From Rhizobium freirei PRF 81 (GTDB lineage: Bacteria > Pseudomonadota > Alphaproteobacteria > Rhizobiales > Rhizobiaceae), in assembly GCF_000359745.1 (NCBI RefSeq), contig NZ_AQHN01000028.1, positions 1 through 60,603 on the forward strand: DNA of 60,603 nt. The letters run 5' to 3'. The position numbers and the translations under genes are program-made. Positions 45,217 through 54,921 of this stretch are shown piece after piece (the first letter of the stretch is position 1; every line of letters starts with the position of its first letter). Below the pieces are notes generated by a model. That model did no database searches. It saw nothing but the letters and a program-made list of their open reading frames with translations, and was not told the origin of the DNA.

Positions 45217-45857
45217 CACGAATTCGCTGAATCTCATATCAAACTTACCCCAATCACCATCTCGCGATGGCCGGCAGTATTGAAGCATTTCATGGCCCCG
45301 TTTCTGCCTGGGTGATCCATAGACCCGCGAAAATCATGCTATTCGGAATACGGGAATGTGTTTATCCGACACGATCAATACCGGCTGTTTTGGCCTGGAT
45401 GTGGTATCAATCCACTCAGAAGCGCGTGATGAAGAACTTAACAAGCCAAGCGTGTGGAGTTTCACGACACTCTGACCCCTATTTGCATTTGACGTCGATC
45501 CACTTATGCGATCGATTGCCCGGAGTAGCTTGAAAGCACGGGGTGTGTACCTGACGAAGACCAAGCGGCGGCGAGCCGTCGTTGCTGCTGCCGCAAAATT
45601 GCTGTTTTGCTCCATCGTATGTGGATCGACAGCACAGAGTTCAGGTTCGGATCGGAACATGCAGCAAGAACTAAGACAGTCAAAGATTCCGATCCTAGTT
45701 GGATCGTTCCATGCGGACGACGGTAAACATGTCAGCTAAATCGCCGAGCGAAAACGATCTCTAAGTCCGGCTGCCAGAGCATGAGAGGCGACTGCTCGTC
45801 GCCTCCTCGGCCGCGTCGGTCGAGGAAACATCGCGACCAGCATTCGGACCACCTTTA
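45217..45857. other. 640-bp stretch without a supported gene
   Basis: It lies between the proC terminator and the end of the aldo/keto reductase gene. Frames of 70-110 codons exist on both strands but lack family motifs and ribosome binding sites. A phrase near 45467, CCCTATTTGCATTTGACG, faintly resembles one block of the dispersed repeat. Confidence 0.4.
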
Positions 45858-46864
<1,007 letters not shown>

Positions 46865-46997
46865 TGCAATCCCGTTGACTTGGCTGGCTTGGACCGTCCT
46901 CCACGGCAAGCGGCGTTGCGATGACGGAAAGATAGCTCTTGCTCACCCTGTCGATTAGGGGCAGTAATCGGGATGAAGTTATAAGGATGCCTAATGA

Positions 46998-47891
46998 ATG
47001 CCGCAGGAGAACTTCAACGATCTGGTCGCCTTCGTGACAGTCGCCCGCGAGGAGAGTTTTACGCGCGCGGCAATGAAGCTCGGAGTTTCGCAGTCCGCGC
47101 TTAGCCAGACCGTCCGGGGACTGGAAGAGCGGCTAGGCCTGCGTCTGCTGACGAGAACAACCCGCCGTGTGTCTCCGACGGCAGCGGGCGAACGTCTTCT
47201 CCAGACGGCTGGGCCGCGCTTTGAGGAAATTCAGGCTGAGTTGGCGGCTCTCAGCGAGATGCGCGACAAGCCAGCAGGGACGGTCAGGATCACGGCGGGC
47301 GAGCACGCCGCGATCTCGGTCCTTGCACCCTCTCTCGAAAAGTTCCTGCCGGACAATCCTGAAGTCAATGTAGAGATCACCGTCGACTACGGCCTGACCG
47401 ATATCGTTGCAGAGCGCTACGATGCGGGCGTCCGGCTCGGCGAGCAACTCGCCAAGGACATGATCGCGGTCAAGATCGGACCAGAGATGCGCATGGCTGT
47501 CGTTGGCGCTCCGTCCTACTTCCGCCAGCATCCTTGGCCCGAAGTCCCTCAGGATCTCACGGCCCACAACTGCATTCAGATGCGCATGCCGACGCATGGC
47601 AACATCCTGCAATGGGAGTTTGAAAAGGATGGTCATGAATTGAACGTGCGCGTCGAAGGGCAGATGGTATTCAACAACATCGCGATGCGTCTTGATGCGG
47701 TCCGGCGCGGTCTCGGCCTTGCGTATATGCCCGATGACCTTGTCGCGGAGGATATCGCCAAAGGCAACCTGATACGGGTTCTCGAAGACTGGTGTGCACC
47801 GTTCCCCGGATATCACCTCTACTACCCCAACCGCCGCCACGCTTCCCCTGCATTCCAGCTCGTCGTGGACGCCCTTCGGTACAGAGGGTGA
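46998..47891 (+). CDS. LysR family transcriptional regulator
   Basis: A 297-residue regulator. The helix-turn-helix covers about residues 3-62 (FVTVAREESFTRAAMKLGVS, QSALSQTVRGLE), the rest is a type 2 periplasmic-binding fold. The group resembles regulators of aldo/keto reductase and oxidoreductase genes. An ATG 4 bases earlier is in another frame. AAGGA lies just upstream. It probably controls the divergent reductase gene and perhaps the hydrolase downstream. Confidence 0.88.
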   Translation: MPQENFNDLVAFVTVAREESFTRAAMKLGVSQSALSQTVRGLEERLGLRLLTRTTRRVSPTAAGERLLQTAGPRFEEIQAELAALSEMRDKPAGTVRITAGEHAAISVLAPSLEKFLPDNPEVNVEITVDYGLTDIVAERYDAGVRLGEQLAKDMIAVKIGPEMRMAVVGAPSYFRQHPWPEVPQDLTAHNCIQMRMPTHGNILQWEFEKDGHELNVRVEGQMVFNNIAMRLDAVRRGLGLAYMPDDLVAEDIAKGNLIRVLEDWCAPFPGYHLYYPNRRHASPAFQLVVDALRYRG

Positions 47892-48018
47892 GCGGCATCA
47901 ATAAAAGATGCGATTGATAAGGTACGCTTATATCTTCAATCGGAAATGCGTTCCTAATCATCTGAATGATGCTCAGGTAATCTCCTGCCAGCTCAATGTT
48001 TCAAGGCAGGTACCGAAC

Positions 48019-49095
48019 ATGTTCGCCAGAACCCTATCCGCCCTCTCGCTTTCCGTACTGCTTCTCTCATCGGGCGTGGCAGGTGCCCAGACCGCTCTGA
48101 AGCAGGAGCCTTTGACAATCCAGGAGCAAGGAAGCTTCGCTGTCGGGGGCACGGTATCGAGTACGCCGGGAACCTACGACAACAACGCTCCCACGGCAGC
48201 AGGACAGACCCTGCATGGCGACCACGCCTACATCTTCTATCAGGTGCCGCAGAACCCCAAGGTGCTGCCGATCGTGATGCTGCACGGAGCCTATCAGTCG
48301 GCCCGAAGCTGGGAGACGACACCCGACGGTCGCGAGGGTTTCCAGAACATCTTCCTTCGCCGCGGATACCCGGTCTATCTCGTTGACCAGCCGCGCCGCG
48401 GCCGTGCGGGGAACAGCACAGTTGCAACGACGATCGAGCCGACACCCTATGATCAGCTTTTCTTTGATCAGTTCCGCATCGGTAAATGGCCGAACTACTT
48501 CGCTAACGCTCAGTTTTCCCGTGATCCCGCAGCGCTCGACCAGTTCCTCCGCTCGGTCACGCCTAACACCGGCCCGTACGATGCCAATGTTATCTCCGAT
48601 GCGATGTCGGCATTGTTCGACAAGACCGGTCCCGGCATCCTGTTCACTCATTCGCAGGCGGGTGGCCCGGGCTGGCTAACCGCAATCAAGAATCCCAACG
48701 TCAAGGGCATCGTCGCGCTGGAGCCCGGCAGTGGCTTCATTTTTTCGGAAGGTGAGGTGCCGGCAGACATGCCGAGTGCGGCTGGAACTCTCAAGGGCGA
48801 GGCCGTACCCGCCGCCGATTTCGAGAAGCTGACCAAGCTTCCGATCGTCATCTACTACGGCGACAACTTTCCGACGGAGCCGACCACCGAACGCGGCCAG
48901 GACAATTGGCGTGTCCGTCTCGCGATGGCAAAGCTCTGGGTCGATACGGTCAACAAGCACGGTGGCGATGCGACCCTGATCCATCTGCCGGACATCGGCA
49001 TCAAGGGAGGTACCCATTTCCTGATGTCGGACTTGAACAACCTCGAAATCGCTGACCAAATCACGAAGTTCTTGGCGGAAAAGAAGCTCGATTGA
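48019..49095 (+). CDS. exported alpha/beta hydrolase
   Basis: A 358-residue protein with a Sec signal peptide (MFARTLSALSLSVLLLSSGV, cleavage probably after AGA). The core is an alpha/beta hydrolase: LPIVMLHGAYQSARSW (oxyanion loop), a large lid region, the nucleophile elbow THSQAGGPG with Ser, KGIVALEPGSG, IVIYYGDNFP (acid region) and GIKGGTHFLMSD with the catalytic His. The elbow H-S-Q-A-G departs slightly from GxSxG. AAGGCAGG lies upstream. It is likely periplasmic; substrate unknown, presumably an ester or lactone. Confidence 0.85.
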   Translation: MFARTLSALSLSVLLLSSGVAGAQTALKQEPLTIQEQGSFAVGGTVSSTPGTYDNNAPTAAGQTLHGDHAYIFYQVPQNPKVLPIVMLHGAYQSARSWETTPDGREGFQNIFLRRGYPVYLVDQPRRGRAGNSTVATTIEPTPYDQLFFDQFRIGKWPNYFANAQFSRDPAALDQFLRSVTPNTGPYDANVISDAMSALFDKTGPGILFTHSQAGGPGWLTAIKNPNVKGIVALEPGSGFIFSEGEVPADMPSAAGTLKGEAVPAADFEKLTKLPIVIYYGDNFPTEPTTERGQDNWRVRLAMAKLWVDTVNKHGGDATLIHLPDIGIKGGTHFLMSDLNNLEIADQITKFLAEKKLD

Positions 49096-49308
49096 TCGAT
49101 TGAGGCCTCTCTTCCCGAACTTTGCCTCCGTTGAAAGACTCTGCTTGCGTAACAGGGTAACCTGCACAACTGCCCGGTATGCCTCATCGATCACGTCATC
49201 AGGCACAGAATCAACTTTGATCCCATTTCGAACGATCACCCGGCGATCATGTTATGAAGGCTCGACGAACCATCGCCCTGCCTTCGGCGCTTACTTCAGG
49301 GTACCAAC

Positions 49309-49836
49309 ATGTCTGAGCAGCATCTCAATTCCATCATCATCAGACCCGCTGTGCGAACCGACGCTGCGGTCCTGGGACACTATGGCGCATCGCTGATGTC
49401 GCTCCACAGCGAGTGGGATCAGGAACGCTTCATTTCCGCCGGGCCAAGCACACCCGAAAAGTACGCCCAATGGCTTTCGAGCCAAGTTGCCCTCGACGAC
49501 GTCGTAGTCCTCGTAGCCGAGGATCGGGGCTTCGTAATCGGATATGTTTACGCTGCGCTCGAAGGCGCCGACTATATGACACTCCGAGGTCCGGCGGCCG
49601 TGATTCACGACATCTTCGTCAATCCAGACAGGCGGAGGGAAGGCGTCGGCAGAGGATTGCTGGAGCGCGCCATCTCGACACTTTCCAGAAAGGGCGCACC
49701 GCGGATTATTCTGTCGACCGCCTACAAAAACGAAGGTGCTCGATCGCTGTTCGAACGAATGGGCTTCCGAGCTACCATGATCGAGATGACGAAAGATTGC
49801 GAGGCCGTGGATTCTGGGCAATCGGAATCCTCATAA
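49309..49836 (+). CDS. GNAT family N-acetyltransferase
   Basis: A 175-residue acetyltransferase. The acetyl-CoA motif A is visible in IHDIFVNPDRRREGVGRGLL (the R/Q-x-x-G-x-G/A loop is RREGVGRG), followed by APRIILSTAYKNEGARSLFE and RMGFR. Substrate unknown (small molecule or protein). It stands alone between two hydrolase genes, 213 bases after one and 257 before the next, so it likely has its own promoter. Confidence 0.87.
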   Translation: MSEQHLNSIIIRPAVRTDAAVLGHYGASLMSLHSEWDQERFISAGPSTPEKYAQWLSSQVALDDVVVLVAEDRGFVIGYVYAALEGADYMTLRGPAAVIHDIFVNPDRRREGVGRGLLERAISTLSRKGAPRIILSTAYKNEGARSLFERMGFRATMIEMTKDCEAVDSGQSESS

Positions 49837-50093
49837 GGATCAAGACGGTCTAACCATGTCTGGCCGAGGCCTAACATACTAATTCCTCTGCGTTCCCTCC
49901 GCGAGCATGCGCGCTAGGAAGGCCTGCGGCTTCCTGGGACGAGCGATGATTTTATTCCATCACAGCTTATCAAGTGATCGTGATTAATAAGGCCTTCTAA
50001 TAGGGTCTAGTGCCGCGCGCCGTCTAATCGCCGGCAGTGTGACGAGCTATCTTCTTTCCGAACACGTCAAACACCCACCTTCAGGAGCCGGAT

Positions 50094-51191
50094 ATGACCG
50101 AAGTCATCGACAGCAAGAGACGCGAGTTTCTGGGTGCGACAGCGCTGATCGTCTCAGGCGCCATCATAGGAGTTCGAGCAATGACCACGACCGAAGCTGC
50201 GGCAGCCGACTACAAGCAGAACCCGTTCACGCTGGTCTACGACGGGGCCATCACCAAGAACGAGCCGGGCAGGGTGAACATCCACCCGGTGACCTACAAG
50301 CTCAATAACCTCGATATCGTCGCAAACGTCTATACACCTGCCGGCTACGATCCGAGCAAGAAATATCCAACAATCGTGCTGGCCCATCCTAACGGTGGCG
50401 TGAAGGAGCAGACGACGGGCCTCTATGCGCAGCGGCTTGCGGAAAAGGGTTTCATCACAATCACCGCAGACGCCGCCTACCAAGGTGGAAGCGGCGGCGC
50501 GCCGCGCAGCATCGACAAGCCTCAGCACCGCATCGAGGACATCCACGGGATGGCGGATTTCATCAGCAACTTCCCTGGGGTGGACACCGCGCGCCTTGGT
50601 CTCTTCGGCATCTGCGGCGGCGGTGGCTACTCGCTTTCCGCGGCGAAGACCGACAAGCGCTTCAAGGCGATCGCAACCCTTAGCATGTTCAACTCCGGGC
50701 GCGTCCGTCGCGACGGCTTCAAGGACTCCCAAATGGAGACGATCCAGAAGCGCCTGCAACAGGCCTCCGCCGCCCGCGCGCAGGAAGCCGCGGGGGGCGA
50801 AGTGCTCTATGCCGGCGACGCCAATCTGACCGACGCGCAGATCGACGCGCTTCCATTCGATCTCTATCGCCAAGGTTATCACTACTATTGGCGCACCCAC
50901 GCGCACCCGGGCTCGACGTTCAAGTATACGATGAGCAGCCTGATGGACCTGATGCGCTGGGACGCAACGGACGAGATCGGCCTTATCGATGTCCCGCTTC
51001 TGATGATTGCAGGCAGCGATGCCGACACCTTCTACATGACAGAGGATGCGCTCTCCAAGGCCACGGGCACCAAGGACAAGGAACTATTCAAGATCGAGGG
51101 TGCGAAGCATATCGAGACCTACTGGGTTCCCGAATACGTGGATGCGGCGCTCGGCAAGCTCGCACCGTTCTTCGACCGGACGCTGGTTTGA
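50094..51191 (+). CDS. Tat-exported alpha/beta hydrolase with Cys nucleophile
   Basis: A 365-residue protein that begins with a twin-arginine signal (SKRREFLGATALIVSGAIIG). The hydrolase core has TIVLAHPNGGVKEQT, LGLFGICGGGGYS with Cys174 in the nucleophile position, VPLLMIAGSDADTFYM (acid) and EGAKHIETYW (His). A G-x-C-x-G elbow is the pattern of dienelactone hydrolases. AGGAG lies before the ATG. It heads the operon with the carboxymuconolactone-decarboxylase-like, cupin, cytochrome and membrane genes. Twin-arginine export suggests folding before transport. Confidence 0.86.
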   Translation: MTEVIDSKRREFLGATALIVSGAIIGVRAMTTTEAAAADYKQNPFTLVYDGAITKNEPGRVNIHPVTYKLNNLDIVANVYTPAGYDPSKKYPTIVLAHPNGGVKEQTTGLYAQRLAEKGFITITADAAYQGGSGGAPRSIDKPQHRIEDIHGMADFISNFPGVDTARLGLFGICGGGGYSLSAAKTDKRFKAIATLSMFNSGRVRRDGFKDSQMETIQKRLQQASAARAQEAAGGEVLYAGDANLTDAQIDALPFDLYRQGYHYYWRTHAHPGSTFKYTMSSLMDLMRWDATDEIGLIDVPLLMIAGSDADTFYMTEDALSKATGTKDKELFKIEGAKHIETYWVPEYVDAALGKLAPFFDRTLV

Positions 51192-51201
51192 GGAGGAAGC
51201 G

Positions 51202-51618
51202 ATGACGCGCCACCTGTTCCTGAACGCGTTTCTGACCGTCGGCATAGTGTTGGCGACGCTTCCTGGTGTCGTCTGCGCCCGGCCTGTCAATCAACCAAAG
51301 GAAAGTCCAATGACCTCTCGCGCCCAGCAACTGATGGGTGACACGGCCCCGAAACTAGCCGAACTGACCGATGACGTCCTCTACAAGGACATCTGGGAGC
51401 GACCCGGTCTGTCCAAGCGGGATCGGAGTCTGGTGACCATTTCGGCCCTGATCGCGCTGAACCGTCCCGATCAGCTCAAATCACATATCCGCCTCGGCCT
51501 GCAGAATGGCCTCACCAGGGATGAGATCGTCGAGACCATCACGCAGATGGCGTTCTATTCCGGATGGCCGAGCGCCGTATCGTCGGTGGCGATTGCCAAG
51601 GAGGTCTTCGCTGAATGA
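51202..51618 (+). CDS. exported carboxymuconolactone decarboxylase-family protein
   Basis: A 138-residue protein. The all-helical CMD/AhpD-type domain (about residues 50-135) contains LSKRDRSLVTISALIALNRP, LKSHIRLGLQNGLTRDEI and ETITQMAFYSGWP. The CxxC pair of the peroxidase-linked AhpD group is absent, so it is closer to the decarboxylase-like branch. Unusually it has an N-terminal signal (MTRHLFLNAFLTVGIVLATL, cleavage near VCA). AGGAGG lies 5-6 bases before the ATG. A shorter product from an internal ATG at 51310 would be cytoplasmic and cannot be excluded. Confidence 0.85.
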   Translation: MTRHLFLNAFLTVGIVLATLPGVVCARPVNQPKESPMTSRAQQLMGDTAPKLAELTDDVLYKDIWERPGLSKRDRSLVTISALIALNRPDQLKSHIRLGLQNGLTRDEIVETITQMAFYSGWPSAVSSVAIAKEVFAE

Positions 51619-52115
51619 CCGACAAGAAGATGACAATGGCTTCCGCAGTGGCCGCGGTCGCGTTGGTGTCGACTTCGTCCCCGTTGGCAAGCGAAGCGAT
51701 CACCATTGCTCACGCCGGATCGCAGCCTGCGATCGTCGGAGCTCCGGACAGATTTACCGGATCTGTGCGGGTTGAAGACAGTTTCAAGGCGACGGCGCCC
51801 GCGACGGTGGGCGGCGCGACTGTCACTTTCGAACCTGGCGCGCGAACCGCCTGGCATAGCCACCCTCTCGGTCAGACCCTGATCGTAACCAGCGGCGTGG
51901 GTCTAGTGCAGATGTGGGGAGGACCGCTTCAGGAGATCCGGTCCGGTGACACAGTATGGATCCCGCCCGGCGTGAAGCACTGGCACGGGGCATCTCCCCA
52001 AAACGGAATGTCGCACATCGCCTTCTCCGAGTCTGTCGAGGGCAAATCAGTCGATTGGCTGGAGCAGGTCACCGACGCTCAATACTCCTCTCAGGAAGCA
52101 AAAGGTCAGCAATGA
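51615..52115 (+). CDS. exported cupin-domain protein
   Basis: A 166-residue protein with a signal-like N-terminus (MASAVAAVALVSTSSPLASE). The cupin barrel has both motifs: RTAWHSHPLGQTLIVTSG (first, with metal His) and GDTVWIPPGVKHWHGASP (second). Small cupins of this type resemble bacterial hydroxynitrile lyases and other manganese enzymes. The ATG overlaps the preceding stop (ATGA). Its stop overlaps the next gene the same way, so the products are made together. Confidence 0.86.
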   Translation: MTDKKMTMASAVAAVALVSTSSPLASEAITIAHAGSQPAIVGAPDRFTGSVRVEDSFKATAPATVGGATVTFEPGARTAWHSHPLGQTLIVTSGVGLVQMWGGPLQEIRSGDTVWIPPGVKHWHGASPQNGMSHIAFSESVEGKSVDWLEQVTDAQYSSQEAKGQQ

Positions 52116-52588
52116 TACACGCTCGCTCAAATCGTTTATCCGTCCTCGCCGCCATCGCATGTGCCATCGTCATGGTCGGCTGGCAGGTGGATGCCGAGCC
52201 AACCAAGGCCACGATGCCTGATATCAGCAAGCTCGTTCACTACACCACGGTGACGCGTGGCGAGGTCACCGAACACATTATGACGACGAGGGAGGCGATC
52301 GAGGCGGTGAAGGCAGGCAAGCCTGTCCCGAACGGCACGCATTTCGCGCTCGTCGACTACCGCGAAGGACAAATCTACCGCTATTTCATCATGGAGAAGG
52401 GTGCCGGATGGGGGGTGGACTACGACGAGAACCGTCGCACTGGTGACTGGCATTTCCAATGGTTCAAACCGGACGGAACGATCAACACGGCCGAGAATAC
52501 CGCCCGGTGCCAGAGCTGCCACAGCTCTCGGGCCGACCGTGAGTTCCTCTACACTTTCAACGACATCCGGCGTTTCGAGTTCGAGTGA
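52112..52588 (+). CDS. cytochrome P460-family c-type haem protein
   Basis: A 158-residue exported protein. The signal peptide is SVLAAIACAIVMVGWQVDA. The haem site is CQSCH (133-137) near the C-terminus, and the preceding beta-rich region GDWHFQWFKPDGTINTAENT is typical of cytochrome P460, a group that includes hydroxylamine or NO oxidising proteins with a Lys-haem cross-link. I cannot assign the cross-linking Lys with certainty here. ATGA overlap with the cupin gene. It could receive electrons from the reaction run by the periplasmic enzymes encoded beside it (inference). Confidence 0.82.
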   Translation: MIHARSNRLSVLAAIACAIVMVGWQVDAEPTKATMPDISKLVHYTTVTRGEVTEHIMTTREAIEAVKAGKPVPNGTHFALVDYREGQIYRYFIMEKGAGWGVDYDENRRTGDWHFQWFKPDGTINTAENTARCQSCHSSRADREFLYTFNDIRRFEFE

Positions 52589-52589
52589 G

Positions 52590-53279
52590 ATGAAGACGCT
52601 GCTGATCCGCCTCATCCTCGATTTCGCGAGTTTTGCCTTGGTCGTGCTGTGCCTCGCCTACTGGTGGCTAGGCAATCTGTCGCATGAACTGTTCGGCACC
52701 GCCCTCTTTACGCTCGTGATCGTCCACAACGTCTTCAACAGGCGGTGGTACGCGAAAGTTTCGACGAGCCCGAAGGATGGCCCGAAACTATTGAACATCG
52801 CCACTATAGCATGCCTTGCTGCGGCAATGACGATCATGCTGGTCAGCAGCGCGCTGATCTCGCGCGATCTGTTCCCATTCCTATCGTTGGATGGAGCGTT
52901 CGCAGTCCGTGAAGTCCACATGTTCGCGGCCTACTGGTTGCTCATGATCCTCGCGATGCACCTCGGCACCCGGTGGTTCGTAGTGATCAACGTGTTTCGC
53001 GGCGTCTTCTTCATCGAACGGCCGAACGTCTTTCGGTCGGTCGCACTTCGCCTCCTCACGTTCGCCGCCGCCGCATGGGGCGTCCACAGTACCATCGAGA
53101 TGGGTTTCGGCTCCAAGCTGATGCTGACCCACACGCTCGACATGTGGGACTTCAACGAGTCTGCCCTTGGGTTCTTCCTCAACTACGGCTCGATCGTCTG
53201 CCTGTACGCCGCAATCACGCACTATTCACTGGCGTTGATGAGATCGCGCAAAACCGCCGCTGTCTCCAGATCCAGCTAG
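52590..53279 (+). CDS. DUF4405-type membrane protein, possible cytochrome b-like
   Basis: A 229-residue integral membrane protein with about five to six hydrophobic segments. Conserved-looking His residues lie in LFTLVIVHNVFNRRWY, VREVHMFAAYWLL and ILAMHLGTRW. Paired helix histidines of this sort bind b-type haem in related membrane proteins. It begins 1 base after the cytochrome stop. As last gene of the operon it may pass electrons between the periplasmic cytochrome and the quinone pool (inference). Confidence 0.82.
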   Translation: MKTLLIRLILDFASFALVVLCLAYWWLGNLSHELFGTALFTLVIVHNVFNRRWYAKVSTSPKDGPKLLNIATIACLAAAMTIMLVSSALISRDLFPFLSLDGAFAVREVHMFAAYWLLMILAMHLGTRWFVVINVFRGVFFIERPNVFRSVALRLLTFAAAAWGVHSTIEMGFGSKLMLTHTLDMWDFNESALGFFLNYGSIVCLYAAITHYSLALMRSRKTAAVSRSS

Positions 53280-53881
53280 GCATCGTCTCAGCCACCGCAA
53301 GTACCGTCCGGGGGCGATGTTTGCATTGCGAGTTCCTTGGTCGATCGCGCAGGCGATCTCAATGAGATCGCGGCGGGTCTGCGTCAGGTAGATATTCTCG
53401 TTAATTGTCAATGAAGACGTAGCTCGATGCTCCGAAAGCGACAGGTCGGCGGTTCGAGTTGGTTCAAGAGCATGGGTAGCCGGCAACGCACTTGGCCAGG
53501 CGATCACCGATACACTTCTGCAAGTTTTCGATGGGCTATTGGAAGGCGCGCCGGCAAAATAGAGCCAGATCGCACGTGCGACAATCTCGATTGGCGTAAG
53601 GGGCAACCAGAGGCGCCTTGCGAAACAACCATCGTTGCCCTTGCCGGGAAAGCTGCTCGTCGCGATGTGGAAATACGTGACGGCGGGCGTTGAAATCGAG
53701 GTTTCCGTCATGAAGGCTGTTTAACAAGAGCCCACACCGACATCTCATCCCTCGAGGCCTGATCAGCCTTGGCGGATCCAGAAGGCCAACCGAGACCCCA
53801 GCCGGCTTTGACGCCGCATCAAGGACGGGTCTCGCCGTTTGGGCCTAGGCCGCCGCTGCCGCGGCGGTGGGGTCGTCAGGC
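53280..53881. other. 602-bp gap with a possible IS6-like transposase scrap
   Basis: On the minus strand near 53530-53600 a frame reads LPLTPIEIVARAIWLYF, close to the conserved start of IS6-family transposases (RFPxxIIAxAVWLYFRF). The following residues are frameshifted. No complete gene or terminal repeat is seen. The rest of the gap shows nothing I can name. Confidence 0.3.
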
Positions 53882-54640
53882 TCATGCGGCCGGCAGCCTG
53901 CTGATCGGGATGTCGTCGCTCTCGTCGCCGCGCTCGAAGGCCATTTGGTCGGCGAGCTGGCGGAGTTGGTTGAAGTCGGCCGGGCCGTCGAAGGAGGTGC
54001 CGCCGAGGCGGATGCCGACGGAAAGCGGCGCGCCGTCGGCGCTGAAGGTGGCTTCGGCGACGCGCGTGCGGATGCGGGTGCCGATGTCGCAGGCGTCCTC
54101 GACCGTGGCGCCAGGCAGGAAGATGTCGAGCTCGTTGGTCGCAAGCCGCGCCACGAGATCGTCACGACGAACCGAGGACTGGATGATCGAAGCAAGCGAT
54201 TGCATCACGGTGTCGGCCCATTGCGGCCCGTAGCGGCGGCCGATGTCGTCGAGCGTATCGACGATGACGGCGATGACGATGCCGCCGGCATCGGTGGCGG
54301 CATGCTTGCGCCGGTCGATAAAGTGCTCGACGGCCGCGGCAAAGGCGGTGCCGTTCAGCGTCTTCGTCACGCTGTCGTAGCGCGCCGCCTGGGTGACGTT
54401 TTCCTGCATCTTGCGGAGGGCGCCGTTGTTGAGCTGCAAGGCAAAAAGCAGCGGAAAGGCCACAAATGCGGCAATAAGTGCTGCCCCGACAAATCCGGCC
54501 AAAAATGGCCGATCCGGCATCAACAGATTCAATATAAGCAAAAGACCAACGGAACCGACCACGGCACATAGCGCGCCGAGCGTGGCCCTCCGCAGGGCTT
54601 TGAAAATGGTGGCGGGGGGATGTCTCTGTTGTAGAATCAT
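53882..54640 (-). CDS. GGDEF-family protein with degenerate active site
   Basis: A 252-residue inner-membrane protein. Two hydrophobic helices (about residues 22-41 and 45-70) are followed by a GGDEF-type domain (about 85-240): YDSVTKTLNGTAFAAAVEHF at its start, then DDLVARLATNELDIFLPGAT. The signature GGDEF is replaced by ATNEL (167-171), so the site lacks the Gly-Gly and the second acidic residue pattern needed to make cyclic di-GMP. It is probably a regulator or binding protein rather than a cyclase. The gene stands alone, next to a dispersed repeat upstream. Confidence 0.85.
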   Translation of the reverse strand: MILQQRHPPATIFKALRRATLGALCAVVGSVGLLLILNLLMPDRPFLAGFVGAALIAAFVAFPLLFALQLNNGALRKMQENVTQAARYDSVTKTLNGTAFAAAVEHFIDRRKHAATDAGGIVIAVIVDTLDDIGRRYGPQWADTVMQSLASIIQSSVRRDDLVARLATNELDIFLPGATVEDACDIGTRIRTRVAEATFSADGAPLSVGIRLGGTSFDGPADFNQLRQLADQMAFERGDESDDIPISRLPAA

Positions 54641-54744
54641 ATTGGAGTCATACCCGTTCTTAATACTGCGCCAGCTAAACAGGCGCCCGAAAAAACCGGC
54701 TTAAGAAATCCTGTAAAATTTGTTGTTTTGCACAGTTTGTTGAG

Positions 54745-54886
54745 TTGCGTTGAGTTTCAACCCGGTTTTGCGTTTCGTCACGAGCCAGCCCCGCTTCGAA
54801 CCATAAATCTTTTCAAGGTATTGGATCCATTCGGACGGATCGCGTAAAATCACAATTTGGGTCAAAACCTCGCGAAATTTAATAGC
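54745..54886 (-). repeat. dispersed degenerate repeat, copy C
   Basis: The best preserved copy. Read on the minus strand it stays open from about 54900 to TAA at 54701, giving IKFREVLTQIVILRDPSEW, then IQYLEKIYGSKRGWL and VTKRKTGLKLNATQQT. Copies A, B and D carry the same peptide in pieces with shifts. No ATG start or ribosome binding site is visible, so I treat it as the remnant of a gene or element end rather than a gene. Confidence 0.55.
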
Positions 54887-54921
54887 CCGATGGTTGAGTG
54901 CGGTGAAGAGGAGGGGATTTC

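Noticed and set aside
45506..45739. A 77-codon frame with a hydrophobic stretch resembling a signal peptide
   Set aside because: No ribosome binding site and no family; the surrounding 640 bases look non-coding.
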